From contig UBMU01000007.1 in NCBI GenBank assembly GCA_900466605.1, positions 62,001 to 126,000 of the forward strand: a stretch of 64,000 nucleotides of DNA. The letters are read 5' to 3'. The stretch comes from Hyphomicrobiales bacterium (GTDB lineage Bacteria > Pseudomonadota > Alphaproteobacteria > Rhizobiales > Rhizobiaceae). Positions 63,501 to 64,000 of this stretch are shown here, piece by piece. The stretch's first letter is position 1; each line of letters opens with the position of its first letter. Position numbers and translations under genes: made by a program. A model generated the notes under the pieces. That model ran no database searches and was not told the origin of the DNA. It saw only the letters and a list, made by a program, of their open reading frames with translations.

Positions 63501-64000
63501 ATCGACAATGACACCGATGTCGACGGCGACACCCTGACCGTCACAAGTTTCTCGGCGCTCAATGTCACGGCCATACCTGGGCAGACGGGGACGATCCCGG
63601 GTGTTGGCCAGATCACGATGAACGCCAATGGCAGCTATACCTTTATACCGGTCGCGAACTTCTCGGGTCCAGTGCCAACAATCACCTACACAATCTCGGA
63701 CGGCAATGGCGGCACGGACACTGCGACGCTGAACATCGAGGTCATCTCGGTGAACGACCCGCCGGTTGACGGCAACGAGACCAACAGTGTGATTGAGGAC
63801 ACGACGCTGACGGTTGCCGACGGCGGTTCAGGCGATCTGCTGAACAATTCCAGCGATCTCGATGGCGACCCGTTGACGATCACCAGCTACACGATCCCAG
63901 GCATCAATGGCGGCAATCCTATCGCCGCCGGTACCGCGACCCTCATCCCTGACGTAGGCACGATCACGATCAATGCCAACGGTAGCTATTCTTTCGTGCC
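60570..64000 (+). CDS. Giant LEPR/DUF4347/VCBS-repeat surface protein (partial, 3' end outside window)
   Basis: Open from ATG 60570 (GAGG upstream) to the window end, at least 1143 codons. An N-terminal LEPR motif (RTLEPRMVFDAA) is at residue ~37. An Ala/Pro-rich linker leads to a DUF4347 domain (~283-450) with a conserved His341 in LISHGDEG and Cys385 in IYGCDFAAG. From ~455 come tandem VCBS/cadherin-like repeats with recurring V-N-D-x-P-V, T-x-x-E-D-T and N-A-N-G-S-Y-x-F motifs, and DNA-level near-repeats (62761-62813 versus 63795-63848). It has no classical signal peptide. Likely a very large adhesin exported by the system encoded just upstream. Confidence 0.9.
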   Translation, partial: MFGEHRGNLSAFPGGDPAREDTRETTRKVGKPIFRTLEPRMVFDAAADVTAHKALGPGPSAHAEHAPAAKPVSHHLAEPATNVPVAAAERPAPVNPAPHEAAAGAAIVADPAGLKASPDARVGGVAVQAALTGPGEKISNFREFETNAAAGFDAERAIDKVIDKALASEGKTAEQISKVVQPILDHLSDRSKASAVSDTIPDHNSTSSSEGEMQAGAKAAVERIPVERPLEPRSSPEKVDQRSTASAEEGHPDAASDRGVTDIAAVDAKAIDHLSSEGPTEPATNEVYFVWDNVQGWQQIVADLGPQARVYVLDSSKDGVEQMAALLKGESGITAIHLISHGDEGTLSLGTAVLDSKSMQGEYRDELAAIGQAMSEKGDILIYGCDFAAGTDGLEAVAILGGITEADIAASIDPTGAVARGGDWDLESRTGSIEAKVLADNDYQYLLAAPTIDLDGPLGQTGDTTVSYTEAGAAISIVAIGATVTDVDGDLQSITITADAAPNGSAEQLSFGGTAIGLGADASITVGVGATSYSIVYTAATRTFVITNSAGGNIPSGGNTDTLVRSITYQNTSDNPTNAGANTGRVFSFTATDATSVTSAASTATVTITAVNDAPVGTDDTVTTAEDTVATGNVLTNDTDADGDTLTVTQFTVDGTTFTAGQTATLDAGTLVINADGSYTFTPLADYNGPVPAATYTLSDGTVSATAVLTISVTPVNDSPVDGDEANTVAEDTTLTVADGAAGDLLNNATDVDSAALTISAFTVAGQGGPFVIGTGYAIAGVGTITINANGSYSFAPAANFVGTIPLITYTVSDGAGGTDTSTLTLTMVAANDAPAGTNNTVTISEDAAYTFSAGSFGFTDPNDTPANAFQAVIITTLPPPSEGTLLLNGAAVTAGQTIAVADIPNLVFQPVANVNGTGVGAFTFQVVDDGGTANGGQDTDATPNAFAFNITAGNDLPVATDDTVTTPEDTTLTGNVIDNDTDVDGDTLTVTSFSALNVTAIPGQTGTIPGVGQITMNANGSYTFIPVANFSGPVPTITYTISDGNGGTDTATLNIEVISVNDPPVDGNETNSVIEDTTLTVADGGSGDLLNNSSDLDGDPLTITSYTIPGINGGNPIAAGTATLIPDVGTITINANGSYSFV

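Noticed and set aside
62273..63883. Val/Ser-rich minus-strand frames
   Set aside because: Shadows produced by the repeated VCBS coding sequence on the plus strand.
1..64000. CRISPR arrays, tRNA or rRNA genes, intact IS elements
   Set aside because: No regularly spaced repeats, cloverleaf-like segments, rRNA-like stretches or transposase motifs were noticed on reading; a dedicated scan was not possible.

Overview
The window looks like an accessory region of an alphaproteobacterium, probably a member of the Rhizobiales. This is inferred from the moderately GC-rich coding style and from gene families typical of rhizobia: a TPP-riboswitch-controlled ykoF-thiXZY operon, several ABC uptake systems, paired LysR regulators, FixJ-like response regulators and sugar-acid catabolism. 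No rRNA, tRNA, CRISPR array or intact insertion sequence was seen. Decayed gene fragments between 37.9 and 46.6 kb and scattered remnants elsewhere point to a rearranged accessory replicon or island rather than conserved core chromosome.

Layout. (1) 1-3.2 kb, minus strand: thiamine-precursor uptake operon ykoF-thiX-thiZ-thiY behind a TPP riboswitch; the window starts inside thiY. (2) 3.3-8.2 kb: MFS transporter, remnants of a ureohydrolase-like and an antibiotic-monooxygenase-like gene, and a 960-residue winged-helix/NTPase/TPR regulator. (3) 8.6-11.9 kb: operator-like dyad, then a 2-hydroxyacid dehydrogenase, an RraA-like protein and a CitMHS-type carboxylate transporter. (4) 11.9-19.3 kb: NitT/TauT-type ABC transporter, an unrecognised 294-residue His-rich protein, a PPC/DUF296 protein and a second hydroxyacid dehydrogenase, bracketed by two paralogous LysR regulators. 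(5) 19.5-21.5 kb: small secreted protein, receiver-only response regulator and a decayed histidine-kinase tail. (6) 21.9-34.7 kb: a sugar-acid operon with SGNH hydrolase, 2-keto-3-deoxygalactonate kinase, DHDPS-family aldolase, enolase-superfamily dehydratase, sugar ABC transporter, NAD epimerase-type dehydrogenase, a fused IclR regulator/SMP-30 lactonase, SDR and FAD-linked oxidase. (7) 35.2-37.8 kb: haloalkane dehalogenase divergent from a MarR regulator across a perfect 14-bp inverted repeat, then an L,D-transpeptidase with a translationally coupled small ORF. (8) 38-46.6 kb: a gene graveyard (htpG, AspT-like, sulfatase, MoxR, purU, formylglycine-generating enzyme) around an intact exported sulfatase, a DUF4143 ATPase and a cold-shock protein. 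(9) 46.7-54.1 kb: a sensor kinase with a periplasmic ABC-binding-protein-like domain, two response regulators, DUF202, BASS-type and DUF1622 membrane proteins and a second sulfatase; related dyad motifs lie in front of three of these genes. (10) 54.4-64 kb: TolC-like lipoprotein, periplasmic adaptor, GAF-like/HlyD fusion, M50 metalloprotease/HlyD fusion with a PqqD-like N-terminus, and the start of a giant LEPR/DUF4347/VCBS-repeat surface protein that runs off the window.

The most promising system is region 10. It has all the parts of an export route for a giant adhesin, but the inner-membrane partner is an intact-looking S2P-type zinc metalloprotease fused to an adaptor arm, and no ABC ATPase is visible in the locus. 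The IclR/SMP-30 fusion and the kinase-linked sulfatase locus with its recurring dyads are the next most interesting.
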